A stretch of DNA of 64,000 bases from Actinopolymorpha rutila (GTDB taxonomy: Bacteria > Actinomycetota > Actinomycetes > Propionibacteriales > Actinopolymorphaceae), in contig NZ_JACBZH010000001.1 of assembly GCF_013407855.1 (NCBI RefSeq), positions 2,728,001 through 2,792,000 on the forward strand, given 5' to 3'. The position numbers and the translations under genes are program-made. Position 1 is the first letter of the stretch; each line of letters starts with the position of its first letter. The notes under the pieces are model-generated. The model was not told the DNA's origin. It was given only the letters and a program-made list of their open reading frames with translations, and did no database searches. Below, piece after piece: positions 9,247-18,373 of the stretch.

Positions 9247-9966
9247 ATGAGCCTCGCGTTGCTTCCCGCGGTCGATGTCGTCGACGGCCAGGCCGTCCAG
9301 TTGGTGCAGGGCAGGGCCGGTACGGGCGGCCAGTACGGCAGCCCGCTGGAGGCCGCCATGGCCTGGCAGCGCGCCGGTGCGCAGTGGGTGCACCTGGTCG
9401 ACCTGGACGCGGCGTTCGGCCGGGGTGACAACCGCGCGGTGCTCGCCGACATCATCGGCCGGCTCGACGTGCGCGTGGAGCTGTCCGGCGGGCTGCGCGA
9501 CGACGACGCGCTCTCCTGGGCGATGAGCACCGGCTGCGCCCGGGTCAACCTCGGCACCGCCGCGCTGGAGAACCCGCAGTGGTGTGCGCGCGCCATCGCC
9601 GAGTACGGCGATCGGGTGGCGGTCGGGCTGGACGTACGCGGCCGCACCCTCGCCGCGCGCGGCTGGACCAGGGAGGGCGGCGACCTGTTCGAGACCCTCG
9701 CCCGGCTGGACGCCGAGGGCTGCGCGCGTTACGTCGTCACCGACGTCAACAAGGACGGCATGCTGCAGGGCCCGAACGTCGACCTGCTGCGCGACGTGTG
9801 CGCCGCGACGGACCGGCCGGTGGTCGCCTCCGGCGGGGTGGCCAGCCTGGACGACCTGCGCGCGATCGCGGCCCTCACCCCGCTGGGGGTGGAGGGCGCC
9901 ATCGTCGGTACGGCGTTGTACGCGGGCGCGTTCACCCTGGAGGAAGCACTCGCCGCGGTCGGCTGA
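9247..9966 (+). CDS. priA: Phosphoribosyl isomerase A (bifunctional HisA/TrpF)
   Basis: The 239-residue (beta-alpha)8 barrel isomerises ProFAR in histidine synthesis. In actinobacteria the same enzyme also isomerises phosphoribosyl anthranilate for tryptophan. Visible motifs are [18 protein letters not shown] with the first catalytic Asp, [26 protein letters not shown] with the second catalytic Asp, and [11 protein letters not shown]. No trpF is seen beside trpE or trpC in this window, which supports the dual role. The gene follows hisH by 92 nt. Confidence 0.95.
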   Translation: MSLALLPAVDVVDGQAVQLVQGRAGTGGQYGSPLEAAMAWQRAGAQWVHLVDLDAAFGRGDNRAVLADIIGRLDVRVELSGGLRDDDALSWAMSTGCARVNLGTAALENPQWCARAIAEYGDRVAVGLDVRGRTLAARGWTREGGDLFETLARLDAEGCARYVVTDVNKDGMLQGPNVDLLRDVCAATDRPVVASGGVASLDDLRAIAALTPLGVEGAIVGTALYAGAFTLEEALAAVG

Positions 9967-10052
9967 CCCTGCGGGGTGAGTGATCCAAGCCGCCGCGGGC
10001 CGGCTGATCGCGACTTCCGGACGGGCTGGGCCGGTGCCCGCGGGCGTGCGGA

Positions 10053-10058
10053 TAGGGT
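10053..10058 (+). promoter_or_regulatory. Putative -10 box for the reductase/HAD cassette
   Basis: TAGGGT fits TAGRRT exactly and lies about 64 nt before the TTG start of the reductase gene, in the 155-nt gap after priA. This suggests the cassette has its own promoter. No clear -35 is seen. Confidence 0.35.
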
Positions 10059-10121
10059 GTTGCGAAACCAGCCAGGGTGACCCGCTGGACGCGTCATCAC
10101 CATGTCGACGGAGGGGAAGAG

Positions 10122-12401
10122 TTGAGGCTCAGGGAGCGACTCGACGGGAAGCGGATGCTTCTCACCGGCGTCACCGGCTTCGTCGGCGAGGCACTGCTGC
10201 ACCGCATCCTCCGCGACCTCCCCGGCACCCACGTGGTGGCGCTGGTCCGGCCGAAGGGTTCGCTGACCGGGCGGGCCCGGATGGAGCAACTGCTCAACAA
10301 GCCGATCTTCGAACAGGCCCGGTCCCGTTACGACGGTGACACCGCGGCCCTGCTCGACGCCCGGATGAGTGTGCTCGAAGGCGACCTGTCCGACGTTCCG
10401 GAGTTGCCCGCCGATCTCGACGTGGTGATCCACTGCGCCGGCGACGTGTCGTTCGACCCGCCGATCCACCAGGCGTTCCAGACCAACGTGCTCGGCACCG
10501 AGATGCTGCTGCGCCGCATCCTCGACAGCGGCAGCCAGGCCCACTACCTCCACGTGTCCACGGCGTACGTCTCCGGCCGCCGTCGCGGCGCGATTCCGGA
10601 GGGGCCGGTCGACCACACCGCCGACTGGCGCACCGAGGCCCGCTGGGGCCAGGCCATGCGGGACCGGATCGAGGAGACCTCGCGGGCGCCCGGCGTCCTG
10701 TCCAAGCTGCGCCGGGAGGCCGAGCGGGAGCACCGCCGGGCCGGGCCGATCACCTCCGCCCAGGACACCGAGCGGCGCCGCAAGGAGTGGGTGGACACCA
10801 AGCTGGTCGAGGCCGGTGGAGAGCGGGCACGGTCTCTCGGCTGGACCGACGTCTACACGTTCACCAAGGCCCTGGGCGAACGCGTCGTGGAGGAGATCGG
10901 TGCACCGCTGCCGGTCACCATCCTGCGGCCGAGCATCATCGAGAGCGCACTCGAAACCCCGCACCCGGGCTGGATCGAGGGCTTCAAGATGGCCGAGCCG
11001 CTGATCCTGGCCTACGGCCGGGGTGAGCTGCCGGAGTTCCCGGCGAGCCCGGACTCCCAGTGCGACATCGTGCCGGTCGACCACGTGGTCAACGCCACCC
11101 TGGCCGCCGCGGCGGAACGACCGGAGCCGGGCAGTCCGGCGTACTTCCAGGTGACCTCGGGCCTGCGCAACCCGCTCACGTTCGCGATGGTGTTCGAGCT
11201 CGTCCACGAGTACTTCGACGCGCACCCGTTCGACATGAGCGAACGCGGCGCGGTACGCCTGCCGACGTGGCGGTTCCCGGGCGGTGAGCAGGTCGAGCGC
11301 ACGCTCGCGCTCGGCGAACGCGCCCACAAGGCCGCCGACTTCCTCATCACCCACGCACCGCGCGGCGAACGCGTCCGCAAGTTCGCCCGTGACCTGGACC
11401 AGCAGCGGCGCCGGCTGGACTTCCTGCGCCGCTACCACGACCTCTACCGCCCCTACCTCGAGACCGAGCTGGTCTTCACCGACGACCGGACCGTCGCGCT
11501 GTACAACGGCCTCGACCTGGAGGACCAGCGGGAGTTCTCCTTCGACATCACCTGCTTCGACTGGCATCACTACTTCGTCGAGGTGCACTGCCCGGCCGTC
11601 ACCGAGGCGATGCGCAAGTACGACGTGATCCGCCGCCGGCGCGGGCGCTCCACCCCGGCCGTGGCGTCGCAACTGCCGGCGGGTGAGGACATCGTGGCGG
11701 CCTTCGACATGGACGGCACGCTGTTGTCGTCCAACGTCGTGGAGACCTACCTCTGGCTGCGGATGCCCGAGCTGGACCGGCAGGGCAGGGCCCGCGAGCT
11801 CGGCGCGCTGATCCGGCGGATGCCCGGCTTCCTCAACGCCGAACGCAAGGACCGTGGCCGGTTCCTGCGCTCGGTCTACCGCCGCTACGCCGGTGCCGAC
11901 CTGGCCGAGCTGGAGCACATCGTCGACGAGATGCTGTCCCAGCACGTGCTCGAACGCGTGTCCGCGGCGGCCCTGCGTCGCGTGCGCGCCCACCAGGCGG
12001 CCGGCCACCGCACCGTGCTCATCACCGGCGCGATCCGTCCGCTGACCCGTCCGCTGGAGCCGTTGTTCGACGAGATCGTGGCGGCCGACCTGGCTGTCGA
12101 CGACCGCGGCCGGTGCACCGGGTTCCTGTCTGGCCCGCCGCTGGTGGGTGAGGCGCGGGCGGCCTGGCTGAAGCGGTACGCCGCCCAGCGCGACCTCGAC
12201 CTGTCGAAGTCGTACGCCTACGCCGACAGCCACTCCGACCTGCCGATGCTGCGCGTCGTCGGCCGCCCGGTCGCGGTCAGCCCCGACGTCCACCTGTGGC
12301 GGGAGGCCCGCAAGGGCCGCTGGCCGGTGGAGGAGTGGAAGACCTCGAGTGCGGTGTCCCGACTGGCCCTGCCCGGCGCGACCTCCGGGAGCAGCTCATG
12401 A
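10122..12401 (+). CDS. Fatty acyl-CoA reductase-like domain fused to HAD-IB phosphatase
   Basis: The 759-residue fusion opens with an NAD(P)-binding extended-SDR domain: TGVTGFVGEAL near residues 15-24, HVSTAYVSGRR, and Tyr-Lys in YTFTKALGE near 245-249. This is the layout of male-sterility/fatty acyl-CoA reductase proteins. A linker of about 150 residues leads to a HAD-IB domain beginning AAFDMDGTLLSSN (nucleophile Asp near 529) and ending YADSHSDLPML. Expected chemistry is NADPH reduction of an activated acyl group plus phosphate ester hydrolysis; substrates are unknown. I chose TTG at 10122 because GGAGGGG lies 5 nt upstream. The stop overlaps the next start (ATGA). Confidence 0.88.
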   Translation: MRLRERLDGKRMLLTGVTGFVGEALLHRILRDLPGTHVVALVRPKGSLTGRARMEQLLNKPIFEQARSRYDGDTAALLDARMSVLEGDLSDVPELPADLDVVIHCAGDVSFDPPIHQAFQTNVLGTEMLLRRILDSGSQAHYLHVSTAYVSGRRRGAIPEGPVDHTADWRTEARWGQAMRDRIEETSRAPGVLSKLRREAEREHRRAGPITSAQDTERRRKEWVDTKLVEAGGERARSLGWTDVYTFTKALGERVVEEIGAPLPVTILRPSIIESALETPHPGWIEGFKMAEPLILAYGRGELPEFPASPDSQCDIVPVDHVVNATLAAAAERPEPGSPAYFQVTSGLRNPLTFAMVFELVHEYFDAHPFDMSERGAVRLPTWRFPGGEQVERTLALGERAHKAADFLITHAPRGERVRKFARDLDQQRRRLDFLRRYHDLYRPYLETELVFTDDRTVALYNGLDLEDQREFSFDITCFDWHHYFVEVHCPAVTEAMRKYDVIRRRRGRSTPAVASQLPAGEDIVAAFDMDGTLLSSNVVETYLWLRMPELDRQGRARELGALIRRMPGFLNAERKDRGRFLRSVYRRYAGADLAELEHIVDEMLSQHVLERVSAAALRRVRAHQAAGHRTVLITGAIRPLTRPLEPLFDEIVAADLAVDDRGRCTGFLSGPPLVGEARAAWLKRYAAQRDLDLSKSYAYADSHSDLPMLRVVGRPVAVSPDVHLWREARKGRWPVEEWKTSSAVSRLALPGATSGSSS

Positions 12402-13582
12402 TGCTGGCGTTGGAGATGTACCGCTCGCTGCCCCGCTACATCGCGGCCCGGGCGGTGGGCGGCCGGGTTCCGGGCATCCTCACCGGCCCGGCGGCGCCGG
12501 TGCGGCTGGTCAACCGTGAGGAGCCGCGCACCGCGGCGGCCGGCTGGGCCCGGGTCAAGCCGATCCTGTCCGGTATCTGCGGCTCCGACCTCGGCGCGCT
12601 GTTCGGGCAGACCAGCATGTACTTCTCCGCCCTGGTGTCGATGCCGTTCGTGCCCGGCCACGAGGTGGTCGGCGAGCTGGTCGACGACTGCGAGGACCTC
12701 CCCGCCGGCACCCGTGTCGTGCTCGACCCGGTGCTGTCCTGCGCGGCCCGCGGGGTCGAGCGCTGCCAGTCCTGCGCGAACGGGCAGACCAACCGTTGCG
12801 ACCGGGTCACGGTCGGGCACGTCTCGCCCGGCCTGCAGACCGGCTACTGCGCCGACACCGGCGGTGGCTGGGGCGGGCAGTTGGTGGCCCACCGCAGCCA
12901 GTTGCACGCCGTACCCGACGGACTGTCCGACGAGCGCGCCGTGCTGGTCGAGCCGCTGTCCTGCGCGGTGCACACGGCGATGCGGGCCCAGGTGCCCGAC
13001 GGCGGGTCGGTGCTGGTGTCCGGTGCCGGCGCGGTCGGGTTGTTCGCGACGCTGGCACTTCGCGAGCTGACCCCGGCGGGCCGGATCAGCGTGGTCGCCA
13101 AGCACCCCCGCCAGCGCGAGCTGGCCAGGGCGTTCGGCGCGACCGACGTGCTGGCGCCCGACGAGGTGCCGGCCCGGGTGCGGCGGGCGACCCAGGCGTT
13201 CCGGCTGACCCCCGAACGCAGCGGTGAGTTCCTGCTCGGCGGAGTGGACGTCGGGATCGACGCCGTCGGCAGCAAGGACTCCCTCAGCACGACTCTTCGG
13301 GTCACCCGGGCCGGCGGCCGGGTGGTGCTGTCGGGCATGCCGGCGGCCGGAGCGGACCTGTCGCCGGTGTGGTTCCGGGAGCTGGAGGTCGTGGGCACCT
13401 ACGCCACCCAGGGCCGCGAAGCCTTCACCCGGGCCTTCGACCTGGCCGCGAGCGCGCCGCTGGACGGCGTGGTCGGCGGCCGATACCCCCTCTACCGTTG
13501 GCGGGAGGCGCTCGACCATGCCCACTCGGCCGGGCGGCTGGGGACCGTCAAGGTGGCGTTCGACCTAAGGAGCAGCAGGTGA
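12398..13582 (+). CDS. Zinc-dependent medium-chain alcohol dehydrogenase
   Basis: The 394-residue MDR protein has the catalytic zinc ligands in SGICGSD (near residue 60) and GHEVVGE (near 88). A four-Cys structural zinc lobe follows (CAARGVERCQSCANGQTNRC), and the nucleotide fold is SGAGAVGLFATLAL near 208. The substrate is not evident. Overlaps on both sides (ATGA with the reductase-HAD gene, GTGA with the LarA-like gene) suggest one pathway, where it would interconvert an alcohol and a carbonyl. An adjacent second ATG at 12401 is an alternative start. Confidence 0.92.
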   Translation: MMLALEMYRSLPRYIAARAVGGRVPGILTGPAAPVRLVNREEPRTAAAGWARVKPILSGICGSDLGALFGQTSMYFSALVSMPFVPGHEVVGELVDDCEDLPAGTRVVLDPVLSCAARGVERCQSCANGQTNRCDRVTVGHVSPGLQTGYCADTGGGWGGQLVAHRSQLHAVPDGLSDERAVLVEPLSCAVHTAMRAQVPDGGSVLVSGAGAVGLFATLALRELTPAGRISVVAKHPRQRELARAFGATDVLAPDEVPARVRRATQAFRLTPERSGEFLLGGVDVGIDAVGSKDSLSTTLRVTRAGGRVVLSGMPAAGADLSPVWFRELEVVGTYATQGREAFTRAFDLAASAPLDGVVGGRYPLYRWREALDHAHSAGRLGTVKVAFDLRSSR

Positions 13583-15159
13583 GCCGACCAGGATTCGTAC
13601 TCGAGGTCGACGACCGTACGCCACCCCTCATCGTCCACGAGGGCGAGGGGTTCCGGCTGGAGAAGTTCCCGCTCGGCACCCGGGTGGTCTACTCCCCGGA
13701 GTCGCTGCCGGGGTTGCGTGACGTCGACGGCGCGATCAGGCACGCCCTGGAGCAGCCGGAGAACTCCGAGCCGCTGCGGGCGCTGCTGCGGCCGGGCATG
13801 AAGCTCACCATCGCCTTCGACGACGTGTCGCTGCCGCTGCCCCCGATGAAGCGGCCGGACATCCGGCAGCGGGTCATCGAGCAGGTGCTGACGATGGCCG
13901 CCGAGGCCGGCGTCGACGACGTGCAGATCATCGCGGCGCTGGCCCTGCACCGGCGGATGACGCCGAGCGAGCTCCAGCACGCCCTCGGCGAGCGGGTCTA
14001 CCGTTCGTTCGCGCCGGACGGCCTGCTCTACAACCACGACGCCGAGGACCCCGACAACCTCGAGTTCATCGGCACCACCGACCAGGGCGAAGAGGTCGAG
14101 ATCAACAAGCGGGCGGCGCAGTCCGACCTGCTGGTGTACGTCAACATCAACATCGTGCCGATGGACGGCGGGCACAAGTCGGTGCCGATCGGCCTGGCGT
14201 CCTACCGCTCGCTGCGCCACCACCACAACAGCCGCACCATGGTCCACTCGCGGTCCTTCATGGACCACAAGAAGTCGGCCATGCACCACTCCGCCTGGCG
14301 GATGGGCCGGCTGCTGAAGGACCACCTGAAGATCTTCACGATCGAGACCACGCTCAACAACGACGTGTTCCCCGCGCCGTACGAGTTCCTCAACAAGCGC
14401 GAGTGGGAGTGGAACGTCCGCGACCAGGCCACCATGCTGGCCGCCAAGCGCGGGCTGGCGGTGGCCCCGTCGAAGCTGAAGCGGAAGATGTTCCAGGGGA
14501 TGCAGGCGCCCTACGGCATCACCGGCGTGCACGCGGGTGAGACCGAGGCCGTGCACGAGAAGACCCTCGAGAACGTCTACCGCCAGCAGGCGGTGGAGGT
14601 GCAGGGCCAGTCCGACGTCCTCATCATGGGCGTGCCCTACCTCTGCCCGTACAACGTCGACGCGGTGATGAACCCCATCCTCGCCACCTGCATGGGGCTG
14701 GGGTACTTCTTCAACTCCTACCGCAACAAGCCGGTGGTCCGGCCCGGCGGCGCGGTCATCCTCTACCACCCGGTGCCGTACGAGTTCAGCCAGCTGCACC
14801 ACCCGAGCTACGTCGACTTCTTCGAGGAGGTGCTGGCGGAGTCGACCGACCCGGCGACCATCGAGCAGCGCTTCGAGAAGCAGTACGCCACCGACCCGTG
14901 GTACATCCACCTCTACCGCACGTCGTACGCCTACCACGGCGTGCACCCGTTCTACATGTGGTACTGGGCGGCGCACGCGATGGACCACGTGGGCGACGTC
15001 GTGTGGGTGGGCGCGGACCGGCGCGCGGTGGAGCGGATGGGCTTCCGGGCCGCGTCCACGCTGGCCGACGCGCTGGAGATGGTGAGCGGCACGGTCGGGC
15101 GTTCGCCGTCGATCACCTACACGCACAACCCGCCGCACCTGATCTCGGATGTGCGGTGA
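13579..15159 (+). CDS. LarA-like (DUF2088) nickel-pincer racemase homologue, divergent
   Basis: The 526-residue protein resembles LarA lactate racemase: LTIAFDDVSLPLPPMKRPD matches the N-terminal domain, IIAALALHRRMTPSE carries the first catalytic-type His, and DGGHKSVP resembles the GGxK motif whose Lys binds the nickel-pincer cofactor. A His-rich RHHHN follows. The His that normally precedes GGxK by about ten residues appears replaced by Ile or Asn (NINIVPM). It is also about 100 residues longer than classic LarA. No larB, larC or larE is nearby. AAGGAG precedes the GTG. The role is probably racemase, epimerase or a related hydroxyacid reaction. Confidence 0.75.
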   Translation: MSRPGFVLEVDDRTPPLIVHEGEGFRLEKFPLGTRVVYSPESLPGLRDVDGAIRHALEQPENSEPLRALLRPGMKLTIAFDDVSLPLPPMKRPDIRQRVIEQVLTMAAEAGVDDVQIIAALALHRRMTPSELQHALGERVYRSFAPDGLLYNHDAEDPDNLEFIGTTDQGEEVEINKRAAQSDLLVYVNINIVPMDGGHKSVPIGLASYRSLRHHHNSRTMVHSRSFMDHKKSAMHHSAWRMGRLLKDHLKIFTIETTLNNDVFPAPYEFLNKREWEWNVRDQATMLAAKRGLAVAPSKLKRKMFQGMQAPYGITGVHAGETEAVHEKTLENVYRQQAVEVQGQSDVLIMGVPYLCPYNVDAVMNPILATCMGLGYFFNSYRNKPVVRPGGAVILYHPVPYEFSQLHHPSYVDFFEEVLAESTDPATIEQRFEKQYATDPWYIHLYRTSYAYHGVHPFYMWYWAAHAMDHVGDVVWVGADRRAVERMGFRAASTLADALEMVSGTVGRSPSITYTHNPPHLISDVR

Positions 15160-15166
15160 GGGTGGG

Positions 15167-16099
15167 ATGAGCAGCAAGAACCCCGTGCGCTTCGTCCGGG
15201 AGACCGCGCAGGACGTGCGGACCGTGGCGCGGGGCTGGCGGTGGGGCCGGCGGCCGCTGGTGCCGTTGTCGGCCCAGCCGTTCCAGCCGCCCAAGCAGCC
15301 CTCGGTGTTCCCCACGGCCTGGGCTCGTACGCCCACCGCCAACGCCGTCCGCGACGTGGTGCAGCGGTTCGGGCTGCATCCGTTGCTGAGCTCCACCATC
15401 ACGCCGCAGACGGCCGGGCTGGACGTCCTCACCACGCTGAAGCCGCCGGTCCTGTTCGTGGCCAACCACACCTCGCACCTGGACACCCCGCTGATCCTGT
15501 GCTCGCTGCCGGACGAGTGGCGCCGCCGCACCGCCGTCGCGGCCGCGGCCGACTACTTCTTCGACACCTGGTGGCGGGCCAGCGGCTCGGCGATGGTGTT
15601 CAACACCTTCCCGATCGAACGCCGCGGCGGCACCCTGTCGACCACCCCGGGCGACCTGCTCGACCAGGGCTGGAACGTCGTGGTGTTCCCCGAGGGGACC
15701 CGTTCGGTGGACGGCTGGGCCAGCAGGTTCCGCCTCGGCGCGTCCTGGCTGGCCGTCGAGCACGGCGTCCCCGTCGTCCCGATCGGGATCCGCGGCTCCT
15801 ACGCCGCGATGCCGCGCGGGCGCGGCTGGCCCCGTCCGGGCCGGCTGCCGGTGCGGATCCGCTTCGGTGCGCCGATCTGGCCGGCCGAGGGCGAGGCGCC
15901 GCGCACCTTCGCGCCCCGCATCCAGGCGGGCGTGGCGCGACTGCTCGACGAGGACGCGACCTCCTGGTGGGACGCCACCCGGCGGGCCGCACGGGGCGAG
16001 ACGCCCGACCCGTCCGGGCCGCCGGTCGCGTCGTGGCGGCGGATCTGGGCACAGACCGCACCGCCCGCCGAGGGCCGCAAGCGCGGTGCGTGGCGCTAG
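15167..16099 (+). CDS. PlsC-type 1-acylglycerol-3-phosphate / lysophospholipid acyltransferase
   Basis: The 310-residue protein has the two key acyltransferase motifs, NHTSHLDTP (NHx4D, near residue 100) and FPEGTRS (near 174), followed by the PIGIRGSY-type block. The family transfers an acyl chain to a glycerol-phosphate or similar acceptor at the membrane. A strong GAGGGTGGG precedes the ATG at 15167, only 7 nt after the LarA-like stop. It is the last gene of the compact four-gene cassette and points to a lipid product. The acceptor could be a standard lysolipid or a product of the upstream enzymes. Confidence 0.9.
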   Translation: MSSKNPVRFVRETAQDVRTVARGWRWGRRPLVPLSAQPFQPPKQPSVFPTAWARTPTANAVRDVVQRFGLHPLLSSTITPQTAGLDVLTTLKPPVLFVANHTSHLDTPLILCSLPDEWRRRTAVAAAADYFFDTWWRASGSAMVFNTFPIERRGGTLSTTPGDLLDQGWNVVVFPEGTRSVDGWASRFRLGASWLAVEHGVPVVPIGIRGSYAAMPRGRGWPRPGRLPVRIRFGAPIWPAEGEAPRTFAPRIQAGVARLLDEDATSWWDATRRAARGETPDPSGPPVASWRRIWAQTAPPAEGRKRGAWR

Positions 16100-16145
16100 C
16101 GTACGAAGCAACCGTACGAAGGAACTACCGGCTGAGGGAGGATCC

Positions 16146-16679
16146 ATGAGCTCGGCACCCAATCCCTACGACGCGCTGCCGAAGGTGGCGGAGTTCACCC
16201 TGACCAGCGACGACATCGCCGACGGTCAGACGATGGCGACGCCGCATCTGTCCGGGATCTTCGGTGCGGGCGGGTCCGACACCTCACCGCACCTGGCCTG
16301 GTCCGGCTTCCCCGAGGAGACCCGCGGCTTCGCCGTCACCGTCTACGACCCGGACGCGCCGACCGCGAGCGGCTTCTGGCACTGGGCCGTCTACAACCTC
16401 CCGGTGACCACGACCGAACTGCCCACCGGTGCCGGTGAGACGGACGGCGCCAAGCTGCCCGACGGCGCGGTCACCCTCACCAACGACGGCGGCGTACGCC
16501 AGTACCTCGGCGCCGCTCCGCCGCCCGGGCACGGTCCGCACCGGTACTACTTCGTGGTGCACGCCCTCGACGTGGACTCACTCGACCTGCCCGAGGGTGC
16601 GAGCCCGGCACTGCTCGGCTTCAACCTGTTCGGGCACACCGTCGGCCGGGCGATGCTCGTCCCGACCTTCGAGGCATGA
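16146..16679 (+). CDS. YbhB/YbcL family PEBP protein
   Basis: The 177-residue protein has the phosphatidylethanolamine-binding/Raf-kinase-inhibitor fold markers: [44 protein letters not shown] and [13 protein letters not shown]. Bacterial members are small soluble proteins of unclear function; lipid or anion binding is inferred from the fold. GGGAGG precedes the ATG at 16146. The stop overlaps the hisF start (ATGA), so its translation is coupled to hisF although it is no obvious histidine enzyme. Confidence 0.93.
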   Translation: MSSAPNPYDALPKVAEFTLTSDDIADGQTMATPHLSGIFGAGGSDTSPHLAWSGFPEETRGFAVTVYDPDAPTASGFWHWAVYNLPVTTTELPTGAGETDGAKLPDGAVTLTNDGGVRQYLGAAPPPGHGPHRYYFVVHALDVDSLDLPEGASPALLGFNLFGHTVGRAMLVPTFEA

Positions 16680-17446
16680 GCAGCAGCAGCCTCGCGGTCC
16701 GGGTCATTCCGTGTCTTGACGTCGACGCCGGCCGGGTGGTGAAGGGCGTCAACTTCGCCGACCTCCGCGATGCCGGCGACCCGGTGGAGATGGCCAAGGT
16801 CTACGACGCCGAGGGCGCGGACGAGCTCACGTTCCTCGACGTCTCCGCCTCCGCTCAGGGCCGGGAGACCACCCAGGACGTCGTACGCCGTACCGCCGAA
16901 CAGGTGTTCATCCCGCTGACCGTCGGCGGGGGCGTGCGGTCGGTGGAGGACGTCGACCGGTTGTTGCGGGCCGGCGCGGACAAGGTAGGGATCAACACCG
17001 CGGCGATCGCGCGGCCGGACCTGGTGGCCGAGATCGCCCACCGGTTCGGCTCGCAGGTGCTGGTGCTGTCGGTGGACGCGCGCCGGGCCGAGGGGATGCC
17101 GTCCGGGTTCGAGGTGACCACGCACGGCGGGCGCCGCGGTGCCGGACTCGACGCGGTGGAGTGGGCGCGGCGCGGAGCCGAGCTGGGGGCGGGGGAGATC
17201 CTGCTGAACTCCATGGACGCCGACGGTACGAAGGCGGGTTACGACGTGGAGATGATCGCCGCCGTACGCCGGGTGGTGGACATCCCGCTGATCGCCAGCG
17301 GCGGTGCGGGGCGGCTCTCGGACTTCCCGCCCGCGATCGACGCCGGTGCCGACGCGGTGCTGGCGGCGAGCGTCTTCCACTTCGGGGACCTGCGGATCGG
17401 CGATGTCAAGGAGACCTTGCGCCAGGCCGGCCACGTCGTCCGCTGA
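16676..17446 (+). CDS. hisF: Imidazole glycerol phosphate synthase, cyclase subunit
   Basis: The 256-residue barrel cyclises PRFAR with ammonia from HisH to give imidazole-glycerol phosphate and AICAR. Motifs are [17 protein letters not shown] with the first catalytic Asp, [17 protein letters not shown], and [15 protein letters not shown] with the second catalytic Asp. The ATG overlaps the PEBP gene stop. It is the last his gene of this block; hisI follows only at 39 kb, next to trpE. Confidence 0.96.
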   Translation: MSSSSLAVRVIPCLDVDAGRVVKGVNFADLRDAGDPVEMAKVYDAEGADELTFLDVSASAQGRETTQDVVRRTAEQVFIPLTVGGGVRSVEDVDRLLRAGADKVGINTAAIARPDLVAEIAHRFGSQVLVLSVDARRAEGMPSGFEVTTHGGRRGAGLDAVEWARRGAELGAGEILLNSMDADGTKAGYDVEMIAAVRRVVDIPLIASGGAGRLSDFPPAIDAGADAVLAASVFHFGDLRIGDVKETLRQAGHVVR

Positions 17447-17477
17447 GCTCGCGGCCCGACCGGCCCTGTCGGCGAGC
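17447..17477. terminator. Possible hairpin between convergent hisF and DUF427 genes
   Basis: GCTCGC (17447-17452) pairs with GCGAGC (17472-17477), with a nested CCGAC/GTCGG stem. There is no T-tract. It lies in the short convergent gap and could end transcripts from either side. Confidence 0.35.
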
Positions 17478-17503
17478 CGGGAAGGCTTGTTCGCCCGCCG
17501 GTC

Positions 17504-18313
17504 TCAGCTGAACGGCGTCTCCGGTCGCGGAAGGTGGCGCCCGTCGACGTGCAGATCGACGAACTCGTTGTAGAACGCGACGTAGCCCGCGATCTTGGCG
17601 CTCTCCAGTGTGGGGTGTTGGTACCACCAGGCGAGGTTCTCGTGCCGGTTGCCGTCGACCACGACCGTGTAGTAGTTCGCGCTTCCCTTGTAGGGGCACT
17701 GCGTCCGGTGGTCGGTGGGCTCCAGCAGGTCCAGCCGGACGTCGGTCTTGGGGAGGTAGTAGCGAGGCGGAAGGCCGGTCTCGAACAGGATCCGCGGCCG
17801 CGTGGTCTCCGCCACGGTGACTCCGCCGACCTCGACGCGTACGTGCCGGGAACTCGCCAGCACGTCCACCCGCTTGTACGGGTCGCGCGGGTGGACGTAC
17901 ACCTCCTCGTCCTCCTCGAACCACGCGTCCATCGCGTTCCAGTCCAGGCGGACCGTGTCCCTGACCTCGGCGACCGGTGAGTCGCGGTACCACCGGGCGG
18001 CGTCTGGCGCCTCGCGCTCGCCCACGACCACCGTGTGGATCTCGGCGTCCCCCAGACCGGGGGAGTGGTCGCGCTCACCGGTCGCCCGGAACGCGTCGGT
18101 GCGCACGTCGCGGGCGGGCAGGAAGTACGTCGGATAGTACGGCTTCTCCCAGACCAGCAGCGCATGCTCGCTGTCGGCCACGGTCCGGCCGCCGAGCATC
18201 ACCCGCACCCGCTTGGGGCTGGGCTCCACCCGGATCCGGGTCGTCCGGTCCCGGCGGTCCCGGCGGTCCCGGCGGTCCCGGTTGTCCTGGTTGTCGCGGT
18301 TCTCGGTGCTCAT
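17504..18313 (-). CDS. Tandem DUF427 domain protein
   Basis: The 269-residue protein has an Asp/Arg repeat N-terminus (DRRDRRDRRDR) encoded by a 9-bp GGTCCCGGC-type repeat. Two DUF427 modules follow. The first has EKPYYPTYFLPARDV and the linking segment DWNAMDAWFEEDEEVYVHPR. The second has PPRYYLPKTDVRLD and TQCPYKGSANYYTV. The function of DUF427 is not established. AGGGAG lies 6 nt before the ATG at 18313. The gene is divergent from the APH-fold gene, with 60 nt between. Confidence 0.88.
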   Translation of the reverse strand: MSTENRDNQDNRDRRDRRDRRDRTTRIRVEPSPKRVRVMLGGRTVADSEHALLVWEKPYYPTYFLPARDVRTDAFRATGERDHSPGLGDAEIHTVVVGEREAPDAARWYRDSPVAEVRDTVRLDWNAMDAWFEEDEEVYVHPRDPYKRVDVLASSRHVRVEVGGVTVAETTRPRILFETGLPPRYYLPKTDVRLDLLEPTDHRTQCPYKGSANYYTVVVDGNRHENLAWWYQHPTLESAKIAGYVAFYNEFVDLHVDGRHLPRPETPFS

Positions 18314-18361
18314 GGCATCTCCCTTGCTCGGACCGAACCGGTGCAAACCTGGAGTGGTCGG

Positions 18362-18367
18362 TAGCCT
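18362..18367 (+). promoter_or_regulatory. Putative -10 box for the APH-fold kinase gene
   Basis: TAGCCT lies 6 nt before the ATG at 18374, within the same GGTAGCCTC context seen before priA. No Shine-Dalgarno sequence is present, so transcription is probably leaderless. Confidence 0.4.
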
Positions 18368-18373
18368 CCCGCC

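Noticed and set aside
9729-12293. 854-codon minus-strand frame opposite priA and the reductase-HAD gene
   Set aside because: Shadow frame; the plus-strand genes have intact catalytic motifs and starts.
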